Source: Sphingomonadaceae bacterium
Lineage (GTDB): Bacteria; Pseudomonadota; Alphaproteobacteria; Sphingomonadales; Sphingomonadaceae
Length of the DNA stretch: 64,000 bases
Direction: 5' to 3'
NCBI GenBank assembly: GCA_947477745.1
Contig: CANJUF010000002.1
Coordinates: 113,306-177,305, forward strand
The position numbers and the translations under genes were made by a program. Shown here one piece after another: positions 44,691 through 53,165 of the stretch (within the stretch, counting starts at the first letter, position 1; the number at the start of each line of letters is the position of its first letter). The notes beneath the pieces are model-generated. The model was not told the DNA's origin. It searched no databases and saw nothing but the letters and a program-made list of their open reading frames with translations.

Positions 44691-45698
44691 TCAATCGTCC
44701 TCGTCTTCGTAGCCGACCAGCGCGAGCGCCCGCGCCTGCCGCTGGCGGAGCTGGCACCAGCGTAGCAGGGCTTCCTCGCGGCCATGAGTCACCCAGGTCT
44801 GCGCTGGATCGATATCCTCGATGGTCTGGGTGAGCTCCTGCCAGTCGGCATGGTCGGAAATGATCAACGGCAGTTCGACGCCGCGCTGGCGGGCGCGCTG
44901 ACGCACCCGCATCCAGCCCGAGGCCATGGCGGTGAGCGGATCGGGCAGCCGGCGGCTCCAGCGGTCGGACAGCGCCGAAGGCGGGCACAGCACCACCGCG
45001 CCGCGCAGCTCATCCTTGCGCGCGTCGGCGACGAGCCGCAGTTCGCCGAGTTCCACGCCAAGCTCCTCGTAGAGCCGGCACATTCGTTCGAGCGCGCCGT
45101 GCAGCCAGATCGGATCATGGTATCCGGCGCGGCGCAGTTCGGCGATGACGCGCTGCGCCTTGCCCAGCGCATAGGCGCCAACCAGCACGCAGCGATCTGG
45201 GTTGGCGTCGCGGGCAATCAATAGCTTGCCGACTTCCTCCTCGACCGGGGGGTGGAGAAACACCGGCAGGCCGAAGGTCGCCTCGGTGATCAGCACGTCG
45301 CAGGGCGTCACCGCGAAGGGAGCGCAGGTCGGGTCCGGGCGGCGCTTGAAATCGCCGGTGACGACAACTCGCTCGCCGACATGTTCAAGCAGGATCTGCG
45401 CCGATCCCAGCACATGGCCTGCGGGCAGCCAGGTGGCGCTGACGCCGCCGCCAAGCGCCATCGTCTCGCCGTAATGCGCCGCCACCGCGCCATCGCGGGT
45501 GTTGTAGCGCAGGTCCATGATCGCCAGTGTTTCAGGCGTCGCCACGGTCTCGCCGTGTCCGCCCCGCGCATGATCGGCGTGGCCATGCGTAATGAGCGCG
45601 CGCTCGACGGGCCGCGCCGGGTCGATCCAGCAATCGGCGGGAACGACGTGGATGCCCCAGGGTTCGGCCCTGATCCAAGAGAGGCTTGCCGTCATCAT
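44691..45698 (-). CDS. Ligase-associated MBL-fold exonuclease
   Basis: 335 residues of the metallo-beta-lactamase/beta-CASP nuclease family found next to bacterial ATP ligases. The metal motif is THGHADHARGGH (37-48), with GDFKRRPDP and WVTHGREEA further motifs. It would trim DNA 3' or 5' ends before ligation. The ligase gene follows with only 1 bp between, so the pair forms a tight operon. The helicase (LHR-type) and metallophosphoesterase that complete this module elsewhere are not in the window. Confidence 0.88.
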   Translation of the reverse strand: MMTASLSWIRAEPWGIHVVPADCWIDPARPVERALITHGHADHARGGHGETVATPETLAIMDLRYNTRDGAVAAHYGETMALGGGVSATWLPAGHVLGSAQILLEHVGERVVVTGDFKRRPDPTCAPFAVTPCDVLITEATFGLPVFLHPPVEEEVGKLLIARDANPDRCVLVGAYALGKAQRVIAELRRAGYHDPIWLHGALERMCRLYEELGVELGELRLVADARKDELRGAVVLCPPSALSDRWSRRLPDPLTAMASGWMRVRQRARQRGVELPLIISDHADWQELTQTIEDIDPAQTWVTHGREEALLRWCQLRQRQARALALVGYEDEDD

Positions 45699-45704
45699 GC
45701 ATAA

Positions 45705-45735
45705 ATGGGGCGGAACGCTTGTGGTTCCACCCCAT
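45705..45735 (-). terminator. Intrinsic terminator of clpA
   Basis: On the minus strand ATGGGGTGGAAC and GTTCCGCCCCAT pair over 12 bp (one G-U), followed by TTATGC. It begins 33 bp after the clpA stop, and also marks the start region of the nuclease gene. Confidence 0.6.
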
Positions 45736-45767
45736 CATATGTGCCGTATTGACGCCGCAGCGTGGCC

Positions 45768-48128
45768 TCAGTCGGCGTCGCCGCCGTCGCTGCTGGTTTC
45801 GGGCTTCTTCACCGCCGTCTTTTTCGAGGCCTTCTTGGGCCGGACCGTCTTGGGCGGGGCCGGGCTCATCTCGAACGAAAGTGCGTCATCCTTGACCGAG
45901 ACATGCACCTCGCCGCCTGAGGCAAGCTTGCCGAACAACAATTCCTCGGCGAGCGGTTGCTTGACCTTCTCCTGGATCAGGCGCGCCATCGGCCGCGCGC
46001 CATAGAGCTTGTCATAACCGCGTTCGCCCAGCCATTCGCGCGCATCGCTGTCGCACTGGATGTGCACGTTCTGCTCGGCCAGTTGCAGTTCGAGCTGGAG
46101 GATGAACTTGTCGACCACGCGGCTGACCGTGTCCTTGCCGAGATAGGCGAACGGAACGATCGCATCGAGCCGGTTGCGGAACTCAGGCGAGAACATCTGC
46201 TTTACCGCTTCGTCGCTCGCGTCTTCCTTCGACACGTCGCCGAAACCGATGCCCTGGCGCGCCATGTCCGACGCGCCAGCATTGGTGGTCATGATCAGCA
46301 CGACATTGCGGAAATCGACGGTCTTGCCATGGTGGTCGGTGAGCCGTCCGTTGTCCATCACCTGCAGCAGGATGTTGAACAGATCGGGGTGCGCCTTCTC
46401 GATCTCGTCAAGCAGCAGCACGCAGTGCGGCTGCTGATCGATCGCATCGGTGAGCAGGCCGCCCTGATCATAGCCGACATAGCCCGGAGGCGCGCCGATC
46501 AAGCGGCTGACCGAGTGCCGCTCCATGTATTCGGACATGTCGAAGCGCTGGATCGGAATGCCCATGATCGAGGCAAGCTGCTTGGCAACTTCGGTCTTGC
46601 CGACGCCGGTCGGACCGGAAAACAGGAACGAGCCGATAGGCTTATCGGGATCGCGCAGACCCGCGCGCGACAGCTTCATCGCGGTGGAGAGGACGTCGAT
46701 AGCCTTGTCCTGCCCGAACACGACCCGCTTGAGGTCCTTGTCGAGCGAGCCAAGCGCCTTCTTGTCGTCGCTGCTGACCGACTTGGGCGGGATGCGCGCC
46801 ATGGTCGCGATGACCTGTTCGATCTCGCGCGCGGTGATGGTCTTCTTGCGGCGGCTGGGCGGCACCAGCATCTGCATCGCGCCGACCTCGTCGATCACGT
46901 CGATCGCCTTGTCGGGCAGCTTGCGGTCGTTGATGTAACGCGCCGAAAGCTCGACCGCGGTCTTGATCGCATCGGGGGTGTACTTGACCTTGTGGTGTTC
47001 CTCAAAGGCGGTGCGCAGGCCCTTGAGGATCTTGATCGTGTCCTCAATGGTCGGCTCGTTGACGTCGATCTTCTGGAACCGGCGCAGCAGCGCGCGGTCC
47101 TTCTCGAAGTGGTTGCGGAATTCCTTGTAGGTGGTCGAGCCAATGCAGCGGATCGAACCGCCGCTGAGCGCGGGCTTGAGCAGGTTCGAGGCGTCCATCG
47201 CCCCGCCCGACGTGGCGCCCGCGCCGATCACGGTGTGGATCTCATCGATGAACAAAACCGCGTGCGGCATCTTTTCCAGCTCGGCGACGACTTGCTTGAG
47301 CCGTTCCTCGAAATCGCCGCGATAGCGGGTGCCCGCCAGCAGGCTGCCCATGTCGAGCGAATAGATCACCGCTTCGGCCAGCACCTCGGGCACGTCGCCT
47401 TCGACGATCTTGCGCGCGAGGCCTTCGGCGATCGCGGTCTTGCCGACGCCGGGATCGCCGACATAGAGCGGGTTGTTCTTCGAACGGCGGCACAGGATCT
47501 GGATCGTCCGGTCGACCTCCGGTCCGCGCCCGATCAGCGGATCGACCTTTCCGGCCAGCGCCTTTTCATTGAGGTTGACGGTGAACTGGTCGAGCGCCGA
47601 ATCCTTCTTGTTCTTCGGGTCCGCCTTTTCCTCGACCTGCGGGGCCTGTTCCTCGCTGCCCTTGGGGCTGCGGTCCTCGAGCTTGCGGCCGCCCTTGCCG
47701 ATGCCGTGGCTGATGAAGCTCACCGCATCGAGCCGGCTCATGTCCTGCTGCTGGAGGAAATAGACCGCATAGGAATCGCGCTCGGAAAACAGCGCGACCA
47801 GCACATTTGCGCCGGTCACCGTGTCCTTGCCCGAGCTCTGCACATGCAGGATGGCGCGCTGGATCACGCGCTGGAAACCCGCCGTGGGCGCCGGATCGCC
47901 CTTTTCCTCGGTCTTGAGCGACTGGTATTCCTGGTCGAGATACTGGCGCACCACGTCGCTCAGATCGCCGAGATCGACGCCGCACGCCTCCATCACCTGC
48001 GCCGCATCGGCATCGTCGATCAAGGCGAACAGCAGATGCTCGAGCGTGGCATATTCGTGGCTGCGCTCGCTGGCGTGACTCAGCGCGGCGTGCAGGGTCT
48101 TTTCAAGGCTTTGCGCGAAACTGGGCAT
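45768..48128 (-). CDS. clpA: ATP-dependent Clp protease ATP-binding subunit ClpA
   Basis: 786 residues. N-domain (about 1-140) with ATLEHLLFALIDD, two AAA modules with Walker A GDPGVGKT (224-231) and GPTGVGKT further along, and an insertion rich in Lys (residues 145-180). The ClpP-docking GIGF tripeptide is present in MARQGIGFGDVSKE, so the protein should hand substrates to ClpP. The acidic/basic tail (PKTVRPKKASKKTAVKKPET) is longer than in E. coli. No clpS gene precedes it here; a DUF1192 gene does. Confidence 0.95.
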   Translation of the reverse strand: MPSFAQSLEKTLHAALSHASERSHEYATLEHLLFALIDDADAAQVMEACGVDLGDLSDVVRQYLDQEYQSLKTEEKGDPAPTAGFQRVIQRAILHVQSSGKDTVTGANVLVALFSERDSYAVYFLQQQDMSRLDAVSFISHGIGKGGRKLEDRSPKGSEEQAPQVEEKADPKNKKDSALDQFTVNLNEKALAGKVDPLIGRGPEVDRTIQILCRRSKNNPLYVGDPGVGKTAIAEGLARKIVEGDVPEVLAEAVIYSLDMGSLLAGTRYRGDFEERLKQVVAELEKMPHAVLFIDEIHTVIGAGATSGGAMDASNLLKPALSGGSIRCIGSTTYKEFRNHFEKDRALLRRFQKIDVNEPTIEDTIKILKGLRTAFEEHHKVKYTPDAIKTAVELSARYINDRKLPDKAIDVIDEVGAMQMLVPPSRRKKTITAREIEQVIATMARIPPKSVSSDDKKALGSLDKDLKRVVFGQDKAIDVLSTAMKLSRAGLRDPDKPIGSFLFSGPTGVGKTEVAKQLASIMGIPIQRFDMSEYMERHSVSRLIGAPPGYVGYDQGGLLTDAIDQQPHCVLLLDEIEKAHPDLFNILLQVMDNGRLTDHHGKTVDFRNVVLIMTTNAGASDMARQGIGFGDVSKEDASDEAVKQMFSPEFRNRLDAIVPFAYLGKDTVSRVVDKFILQLELQLAEQNVHIQCDSDAREWLGERGYDKLYGARPMARLIQEKVKQPLAEELLFGKLASGGEVHVSVKDDALSFEMSPAPPKTVRPKKASKKTAVKKPETSSDGGDAD

Positions 48129-48250
48129 TGTGGTGGTACTTTCGCTGGCGGATTTTGTTCCGGCTTAGAGTGGATTGCCGAAACGCTTGGTGAACGGGTT
48201 CGATATAGGACGGCAGGGCGCGATTGCGAGAAAGGGCGCCCGGCGGGTCT

Positions 48251-48466
48251 TCAGCTTTTTCGCCTGAACATGTCTTCGGCGGCGCGCATATAATCGGCCG
48301 CCCTGGCGCGGTGAGCGGCGATCCGCGCCAGTTCCGCTTCGAGGAGCGCGACACGCGCATCAAGTTCGCCCAGCGAATAGCTCTCGAGGCTTTCGCCGGC
48401 CAGGAGGCTCGCGGCCCCGAAGCTGCCTTCGGGCATACGCGGCTTGGGTCGATCTTCGTCGTCCAT
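48251..48466 (-). CDS. DUF1192 family protein
   Basis: 71 residues. The C-terminal helix ELDARVALLEAELARIAAHRARA is the DUF1192 core, a short coiled-coil found in alphaproteobacteria; the start DDEDRPKPRMPEGSFG is acidic. Function unknown. It lies 122 bp upstream of clpA and may share its transcript. Codon use matches the region. Confidence 0.8.
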   Translation of the reverse strand: MDDEDRPKPRMPEGSFGAASLLAGESLESYSLGELDARVALLEAELARIAAHRARAADYMRAAEDMFRRKS

Positions 48467-48555
48467 TGTTGCACTGCATCCAATGCTATTCGCTTGCTGT
48501 CAAGCGAGCCGGGAGTTAGTCCCCAGCGTCGAATTGGGGGCAATACCGAAACGAC

Positions 48556-49557
48556 ATGGCCGATCACTCCTCAGCAACGATGACTGCGGCTCATTTCGCC
48601 GCGCCGGGCGGTCCCGAGGTGCTGCGCGCTTGCGATTGGCCGGTGCCAGGCCCCGGTCCCGGCGACGTGCTGATCGAGGTTGCCTTTGCCGGCCTGAATC
48701 AGGCGGACACGATGCAGCGCAAGGGGCTTTATCCGCCGCCGCCGGGCGCTTCGCAGGTGATCGGGCTCGAAGTGTCGGGCACCATCGTCGCTATCGGTGA
48801 AGGCGTCGATCCGGCGATGCAGGGGCAACAGGTCTGCGCGCTGGTCGCGGGCGGCGGTTATGCACAATTCTGCCTCGCCAAGGCTGCGCATTGCCTGCCG
48901 GTTCCCAAGGGGCTGACGCTGGCCGAGGCGGCGGCCTTGCCCGAAACGCTTTTCACCGTGTGGCACAACGTGTTCGAGCGCGGCTGGGCGCGCGACGGCG
49001 AAACCCTGCTGGTTCACGGCGGCACCAGCGGCATCGGCACCATGGCGATCGATCTGGGCAGGCTGTTCGGCCTCAGGGTCATCGTCACCTGTGGCAGCAA
49101 GGCGAAATGCGAGCGCGCGCTGGCGCTCGGCGCGGCGCATGCGATCAACTACAACGAGGCCGACTTCGTCGAGGAAGTGGCCCGGATCACCGGCGGCAAG
49201 GGGGTCGAGATCGTGCTTGATCTGGTCGCGGGCGACTATGTGCCGCGCAACCTCAAATGCCTTGCCGAGGACGGCCGCCATGTCACCATCGCCATTCAGG
49301 GCGGCGCCAGCGCGGCGCTCAACATGGCCGTGGTGATGACGCGGCGCTATACCCTCACCGGATCGACGCTGCGCCCCCGCTCGGACGAGTTCAAGGCCCT
49401 GCTGGCGCAGGAGATCGCCGCAAATGCCTGGCCCTTCGTCGAAAGCGGGCAGCTACGCCCGGTGATGGACAGCGTGTTCCCGCTGGCCGACGCCGCCGAG
49501 GCCCATGCGCGAATGGAAGCGGGCCAGCATATCGGCAAGATCGTGCTGGAGATGTGA
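48556..49557 (+). CDS. NAD(P)H-quinone oxidoreductase (TP53I3/PIG3 type)
   Basis: 333 residues, MDR superfamily. The N-terminal VAFAGLNQADTMQRKGLYPP, the GLEVSGTIVAIGEG strand and the Rossmann VHGGTSGIGTMAIDLGRLFG are typical of the PIG3-like branch, which differs from the QOR paralogue at 16140-17120. Likely NADPH-dependent quinone reductase. The TGA overlaps the GST start by one base (TGATG), so the two are probably co-translated. Confidence 0.87.
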   Translation: MADHSSATMTAAHFAAPGGPEVLRACDWPVPGPGPGDVLIEVAFAGLNQADTMQRKGLYPPPPGASQVIGLEVSGTIVAIGEGVDPAMQGQQVCALVAGGGYAQFCLAKAAHCLPVPKGLTLAEAAALPETLFTVWHNVFERGWARDGETLLVHGGTSGIGTMAIDLGRLFGLRVIVTCGSKAKCERALALGAAHAINYNEADFVEEVARITGGKGVEIVLDLVAGDYVPRNLKCLAEDGRHVTIAIQGGASAALNMAVVMTRRYTLTGSTLRPRSDEFKALLAQEIAANAWPFVESGQLRPVMDSVFPLADAAEAHARMEAGQHIGKIVLEM

Positions 49558-50171
49558 TGGAAAAGCTCACCCTCCACGAGGACCCGCGCAGCGGCAACTG
49601 CTACAAGATACGGCTCACCGCGGCGCTGCTGGGCCTGCCGCTCGAGCGGGTGCAGTACGACATCATGAAGGGCGAGACGCGCACGCCCGATTTCCTCGCA
49701 AAGGTCAACGCCAACGGGCGCATCCCTGTCTTGCAGATCGGCGAGCAGTTCCTGCCCGAAAGCAACGCCGCCTGCTGGTATCTCGCCGAGGGCAGCAGCC
49801 TGATCCCTTCGGACCGGTTCAACCGCGCGGACATGCTGCGCTGGATGTTCTTCGAGCAGTACAATCACGAACCGAACATCGCGACGCTGCGCTTCTGGCT
49901 GCTGTTTGTCGGCGAGGCCAGGCTAACCCAGTTCCAGCGCGACCAGATCATGGCCAAGCGCGCCGGCGGCGAACAGGCGCTGCAACTGATGGACGATCAT
50001 CTCGCCGCGCATGACTGGCTGGCGGGCGGCGCCCTGTCGATCGCGGACGTCGCGCTTTATGCCTACACCCACGTGTGCGAGGCGGGCGGCTTCCGTCTGC
50101 GAGACTATCCGGCAATCTGTGCCTGGCTGGGACGCATCGAGGCGCAGCCGGGCTATGCGGCGATGGATTGA
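49557..50171 (+). CDS. Glutathione S-transferase
   Basis: 204 residues. N-terminal thioredoxin-like domain (1-80; LTLHEDPRSGNCYKIRLTAA, with SGNCYKI in the catalytic Ser/Cys position, and NGRIPVLQIGEQFLPESNA) and C-terminal helical domain (85-204; FFEQYNHEPNIATLRFW). Cytosolic detoxification or reductase role; substrate unknown. It follows the quinone reductase gene in a one-base overlap, and a promoter for trcR is predicted just after its stop. Confidence 0.88.
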   Translation: MEKLTLHEDPRSGNCYKIRLTAALLGLPLERVQYDIMKGETRTPDFLAKVNANGRIPVLQIGEQFLPESNAACWYLAEGSSLIPSDRFNRADMLRWMFFEQYNHEPNIATLRFWLLFVGEARLTQFQRDQIMAKRAGGEQALQLMDDHLAAHDWLAGGALSIADVALYAYTHVCEAGGFRLRDYPAICAWLGRIEAQPGYAAMD

Positions 50172-50190
50172 AGGGCGGTCCATCGCGTAC

Positions 50191-50219
50191 TTGCCCTGAC
50201 ACCGGACTTGTCCTACATT
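50191..50219 (+). promoter_or_regulatory. Putative trcR promoter
   Basis: TTGCCC (50191-50196), 17 bp, TACATT (50214-50219), both 4 of 6 to consensus with ideal spacing. It lies 19 bp after the GST stop. Start would be near 50226, giving a leader of about 52 bases before the trcR ATG. Confidence 0.5.
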
Positions 50220-50229
50220 GAAGCCACAC

Positions 50230-50264
50230 GGCCGCTCCGCAAAGGGGCGGCCCTTTGCGTTTTT
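50230..50264 (+). promoter_or_regulatory. Overlapping hairpins in the trcR leader (possible attenuator)
   Basis: Two mutually exclusive stems share the same strand: A, GGCCGCUCC (50230-50238) with GGGGCGGCC (50244-50252), 9 bp, 5-base loop; B, GCAAAGGG (50239-50246) with CCCUUUGC (50251-50258), 8 bp, 4-base loop, followed by GUUUUUG (50259-50265), the form of a Rho-independent terminator. Stem B ends only about 20 bases before the trcR ATG, and the GGAG ribosome-binding site (50268-50271) lies just after the U-run. Termination of the upstream GST transcript is an alternative role. Confidence 0.55.
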
Positions 50265-50277
50265 GACGGAGATGACG

Positions 50278-51000
50278 ATGTCCCAGCCCGCCCCCCTGAT
50301 GCCGCACGCCACCGCGTCCTGGCTGGTGGATACCACGGCTCTGAGCTTCGAACAGATTGCCGAGTTCTGCGGTCTGCATATCCTCGAAGTGCAGGCCATG
50401 GCCGACGATCTCGCCAGCAGCAAATATACCGGGCGCGATCCGGTGCGCGCGGGCGAACTGACCATGGAAGAGATCGAAAAGGGCCAGGCCGACCCCAGCT
50501 ATTCACTGAAGATGCAGAAGGCGCCAGTCAATGTCAGCCGCACCAAGGGCCCGCGCTATACGCCGGTGTCCAAGCGGCAGGACAAGCCCGACGGCATCGC
50601 CTGGATCCTGCGCCATCATCCCGAAATCTCGGACGCGCAGATCGGCAAGCTGATCGGCACCACCCGCACCACGATCAGCGCGATCAAGGAGCGCACTCAC
50701 TGGAACATCCAGAACATCCAGGCCAAGGATCCGGTCACGCTTGGCCTGTGCTCGCAGCGCGAACTCGATGCCGTGGTGGCCAAGGCTGCGAAGAAGGCGG
50801 GCCTTGTCGATGACGGCTCGGGTACGGCCGATCTCGGCAGCGACCGGGCAGCGCTGATCGAGGAACTGCGGGCAGAGCGTGATGCGGCGGTCAAGGCTGC
50901 GGGCGAAGCCGCACAAGAAGCCGAGGCCGAGGCCTGGCTCGTGGCGAAGCGCGCCGCCGAAGCCGAAGCCGAGCAGGGCGCAGGCGAGCCCAGGTTCTGA
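50278..51000 (+). CDS. trcR: DUF1013 protein, TrcR-type cell-cycle transcription regulator
   Basis: 240 residues of the alphaproteobacterial DUF1013/TrcR family, regulators linked to cell-cycle gene expression. The conserved N-terminal core is DTTALSFEQIAEFCGLHILE and the ARTWLVDNTALSFEQIA-like start; the HTH-like core PDGIAWILRHHPEISDAQIG followed by LIGTTRTTISAIKERTHWN is highly conserved. The tail (about 190-240) is a Glu/Ala-rich coiled coil. The ATG at 50278 is chosen because GGAG lies six bases upstream; ATG at 50272 is too close to it. Confidence 0.85.
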   Translation: MSQPAPLMPHATASWLVDTTALSFEQIAEFCGLHILEVQAMADDLASSKYTGRDPVRAGELTMEEIEKGQADPSYSLKMQKAPVNVSRTKGPRYTPVSKRQDKPDGIAWILRHHPEISDAQIGKLIGTTRTTISAIKERTHWNIQNIQAKDPVTLGLCSQRELDAVVAKAAKKAGLVDDGSGTADLGSDRAALIEELRAERDAAVKAAGEAAQEAEAEAWLVAKRAAEAEAEQGAGEPRF

Positions 51001-51061
51001 TAGCCTCGATACGGCTCCGGCTGCACTTGCCTGAAACGCCGATGCGCTCCACTTAGGACGC

Positions 51062-52747
51062 ATGGAGAGGATCGGCCCTGATATCTGGCGAACCCGCTAC
51101 GCGCATCCGTGCGAGTGGGACCAGACCTTCGCGCCGCTGTCGCTGCCGCGCATGCTCGAAGACAGCGCGGCCGCGCGCGGCGATGCGCCGCTCGTCGATT
51201 TTCTGGGTCGGCGCTATTCCTATCGGCAGATCCTTGCCGAAGCACGCCGCTTCGCCGCCGGCCTGCAGCGCGCGGGCCTGACCAAGGGCGACCGCGTCGG
51301 GCTGTTCCTGCCGAATGTGCCGATCTACCTTTCCGCCTATTACGGCGCGATGATCGCGGGCTGCACCGTGGTCAATTTTTCGCCGCTCTATTCGGTCGAC
51401 GAACTCGCGGCGCAGGTCGCCGATTCGGGCACGCGGCTGATGGTCACCGTCGATGTGCCCGCGCTGCTGCCCACTGCGCGCGCGGTGCTGCGCGGCTCGC
51501 AGCTCGAAACCCTGGTTGTCGGCCGGTTCGCGACGATGCTTCCGTTCTGGAAGGGGCTTGGCATGCGGCTGCTGCGCCGCAAGGCCCTCTCGCCAGTTCC
51601 CGATGAGCCGGGCCTTGCGCAGTGGCGTGCGTTCCTGAGCAATACGCCGCCTGCGCCGGTCGCCATCGATCCGCTCACCGATATCGCCTTGCTGCAATAC
51701 ACAGGCGGCACCACCGGCACCCCCAAGGGGGCAATGCTCTCGCACCAGAACCTCACCGCCAACGCCCGGCAAGTCGTCGCCATCGATCCCGAGCACGGAA
51801 CGCGCGATGTCATCGTCGGCGGCTTGCCGCTGTTTCATGTGTTCGCCAACACCTGCGTGCTTAATCGCACCGTCGCGATCGGCGGGATGATCGCCATGCT
51901 GCCGCGCTTCAATGCCGCCCAGGCGCTCGAGGTGCTCGACCGGGTCGATGCCACCTCGTTCCCCGGCGTGCCGACCATGTATCAGGCGCTGCTCGACGAT
52001 CCCGCAATGGGCGCGACCGACTTCGCCAGCCTCAAGGTCTGCATTTCTGGCGGCGCGGCGCTGTCCGGGCCGGTCAAGGAGCGCTTCGAGCAGGCGACGG
52101 GCGCGCGTCTGATCGAAGGCTACGGCCTGACCGAAAGTTCGGGCGTGGTCGCCACCAATCCCTTCGACGGCGACGACCGCACCGGCACGATTGGCCACCC
52201 GCTGCCCGCCACCGATCTACGGCTGGTCGACAAGGAGGATCCCACCCGCGATGCCCCGCCGGGCGAACCGGGCGAGCTGGTGGTGAGGGGCCCGCAAATC
52301 ATGCTGGGCTACTGGAACCGGCCCGAGGCCGCCGCCGACATCTTTGCTGTGATCGAGGGAGAGCGCTGGCTGCGCACCGGCGACATCGCCGAAATCGACG
52401 CCGATGGCTATGCGCGCATCGTCGATCGCAGCAAGGACATGATCGCGGTGGGCGGCTTCAAGGTGTTCCCAAGCCAGGTCGAGGCGGTGCTGCTCGACCA
52501 TCCGGCGGTCAAGGAAGCGCTCGTGATCGGCGTCGCCGATGCCTACCACGGCGAGATGCCGCGCGCTTATGTCTCGCTGCAACCGGGGGCCGAGGCCGAT
52601 GGCGCCGAGTTGGCCGAATGGCTCAACGCGCGTGTCGGCAAGCACGAGCGGGTGGACAGCGTGGTCGTGCGCGGCGAGCTGCCCAAGACGATGATCGGCA
52701 AGCTTGACCGCAAGGCACTGCGTGCGGAAATTGCAAAGTCGTCTTGA
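51062..52747 (+). CDS. Long-chain fatty acid-CoA ligase (AMP-forming)
   Basis: 561 residues, ANL superfamily. The P-loop YTGGTTGTPKGAMLSH (about 217-232), the A5-type EGYGLTESSGVVATNPF, the GEPGELVVRGPQIMLGYWN block and the WLRTGDIAEIDADGYARIVD hinge are intact; the C-terminal catalytic Lys region is near residue 544 (PKTMIGKLDRK). Activates fatty or dicarboxylic acids as CoA esters; it resembles long-chain or dicarboxylate ligases. Convergent with the bactofilin gene across 12 bp. Confidence 0.9.
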   Translation: MERIGPDIWRTRYAHPCEWDQTFAPLSLPRMLEDSAAARGDAPLVDFLGRRYSYRQILAEARRFAAGLQRAGLTKGDRVGLFLPNVPIYLSAYYGAMIAGCTVVNFSPLYSVDELAAQVADSGTRLMVTVDVPALLPTARAVLRGSQLETLVVGRFATMLPFWKGLGMRLLRRKALSPVPDEPGLAQWRAFLSNTPPAPVAIDPLTDIALLQYTGGTTGTPKGAMLSHQNLTANARQVVAIDPEHGTRDVIVGGLPLFHVFANTCVLNRTVAIGGMIAMLPRFNAAQALEVLDRVDATSFPGVPTMYQALLDDPAMGATDFASLKVCISGGAALSGPVKERFEQATGARLIEGYGLTESSGVVATNPFDGDDRTGTIGHPLPATDLRLVDKEDPTRDAPPGEPGELVVRGPQIMLGYWNRPEAAADIFAVIEGERWLRTGDIAEIDADGYARIVDRSKDMIAVGGFKVFPSQVEAVLLDHPAVKEALVIGVADAYHGEMPRAYVSLQPGAEADGAELAEWLNARVGKHERVDSVVVRGELPKTMIGKLDRKALRAEIAKSS

Positions 52748-52759
52748 GCTGAAACGCGC

Positions 52760-53161
52760 CTATTCCGCAGCGTCGGAGAGGATCAGCACGTTTTCGGAAG
52801 GCACCTGCGCCGCCGCGCTTTTCGTCGAGCCGTAAGGCGAAAGCCGCCCGTCGACGATCGCGCCCTGCTCGATCGTGAGCGCATCGTAATGCACGTCGCC
52901 GGTGATGCGGGCGGACTTGAGGATCACCAGCTGACCGCAAGTGATCGAGCCTTCGATATGGCCGGAAAGCCGCGCTGACTTGGCGGAAATGGAGCCGGTG
53001 ATCCTGCTGGTTTCGCCTTGGACCAGCGATTCGCAGGTGATGTCGCCATCAACCGCGCCGTCGATATGCAGGTCGGACGATGCCGAGATATCGCCCTTGA
53101 TGGCGAGATCGCCACCAAGCACCGAAAACGATTGTCCGGACCCGCTACGCGTCGTGGCCAT
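52760..53161 (-). CDS. Bactofilin-family cytoskeletal protein
   Basis: 133 residues. The beta-helical bactofilin core begins at FSVLGGDLAIKGDISASSDL (about 12-31) and contains the HIEGSITCGQLVILKSARI rungs; tails are short and disordered. Bactofilins polymerise without nucleotides and localise cell-wall enzymes. The ATG at 53161 was chosen because GGAGA lies ten bases upstream; a start at 53197 overlaps the M23 gene. It lies only 4 bp after the M23 peptidase gene, a pairing known from other bacteria, though that gene is broken here. Confidence 0.87.
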   Translation of the reverse strand: MATTRSGSGQSFSVLGGDLAIKGDISASSDLHIDGAVDGDITCESLVQGETSRITGSISAKSARLSGHIEGSITCGQLVILKSARITGDVHYDALTIEQGAIVDGRLSPYGSTKSAAAQVPSENVLILSDAAE

Positions 53162-53165
53162 CGAC

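Noticed and set aside
45957..48293. 778-codon open frame on the plus strand opposite clpA
   Set aside because: Composition is a mirror of clpA codons, rich in D, R and A, with no domain; antisense shadow in GC-rich DNA.
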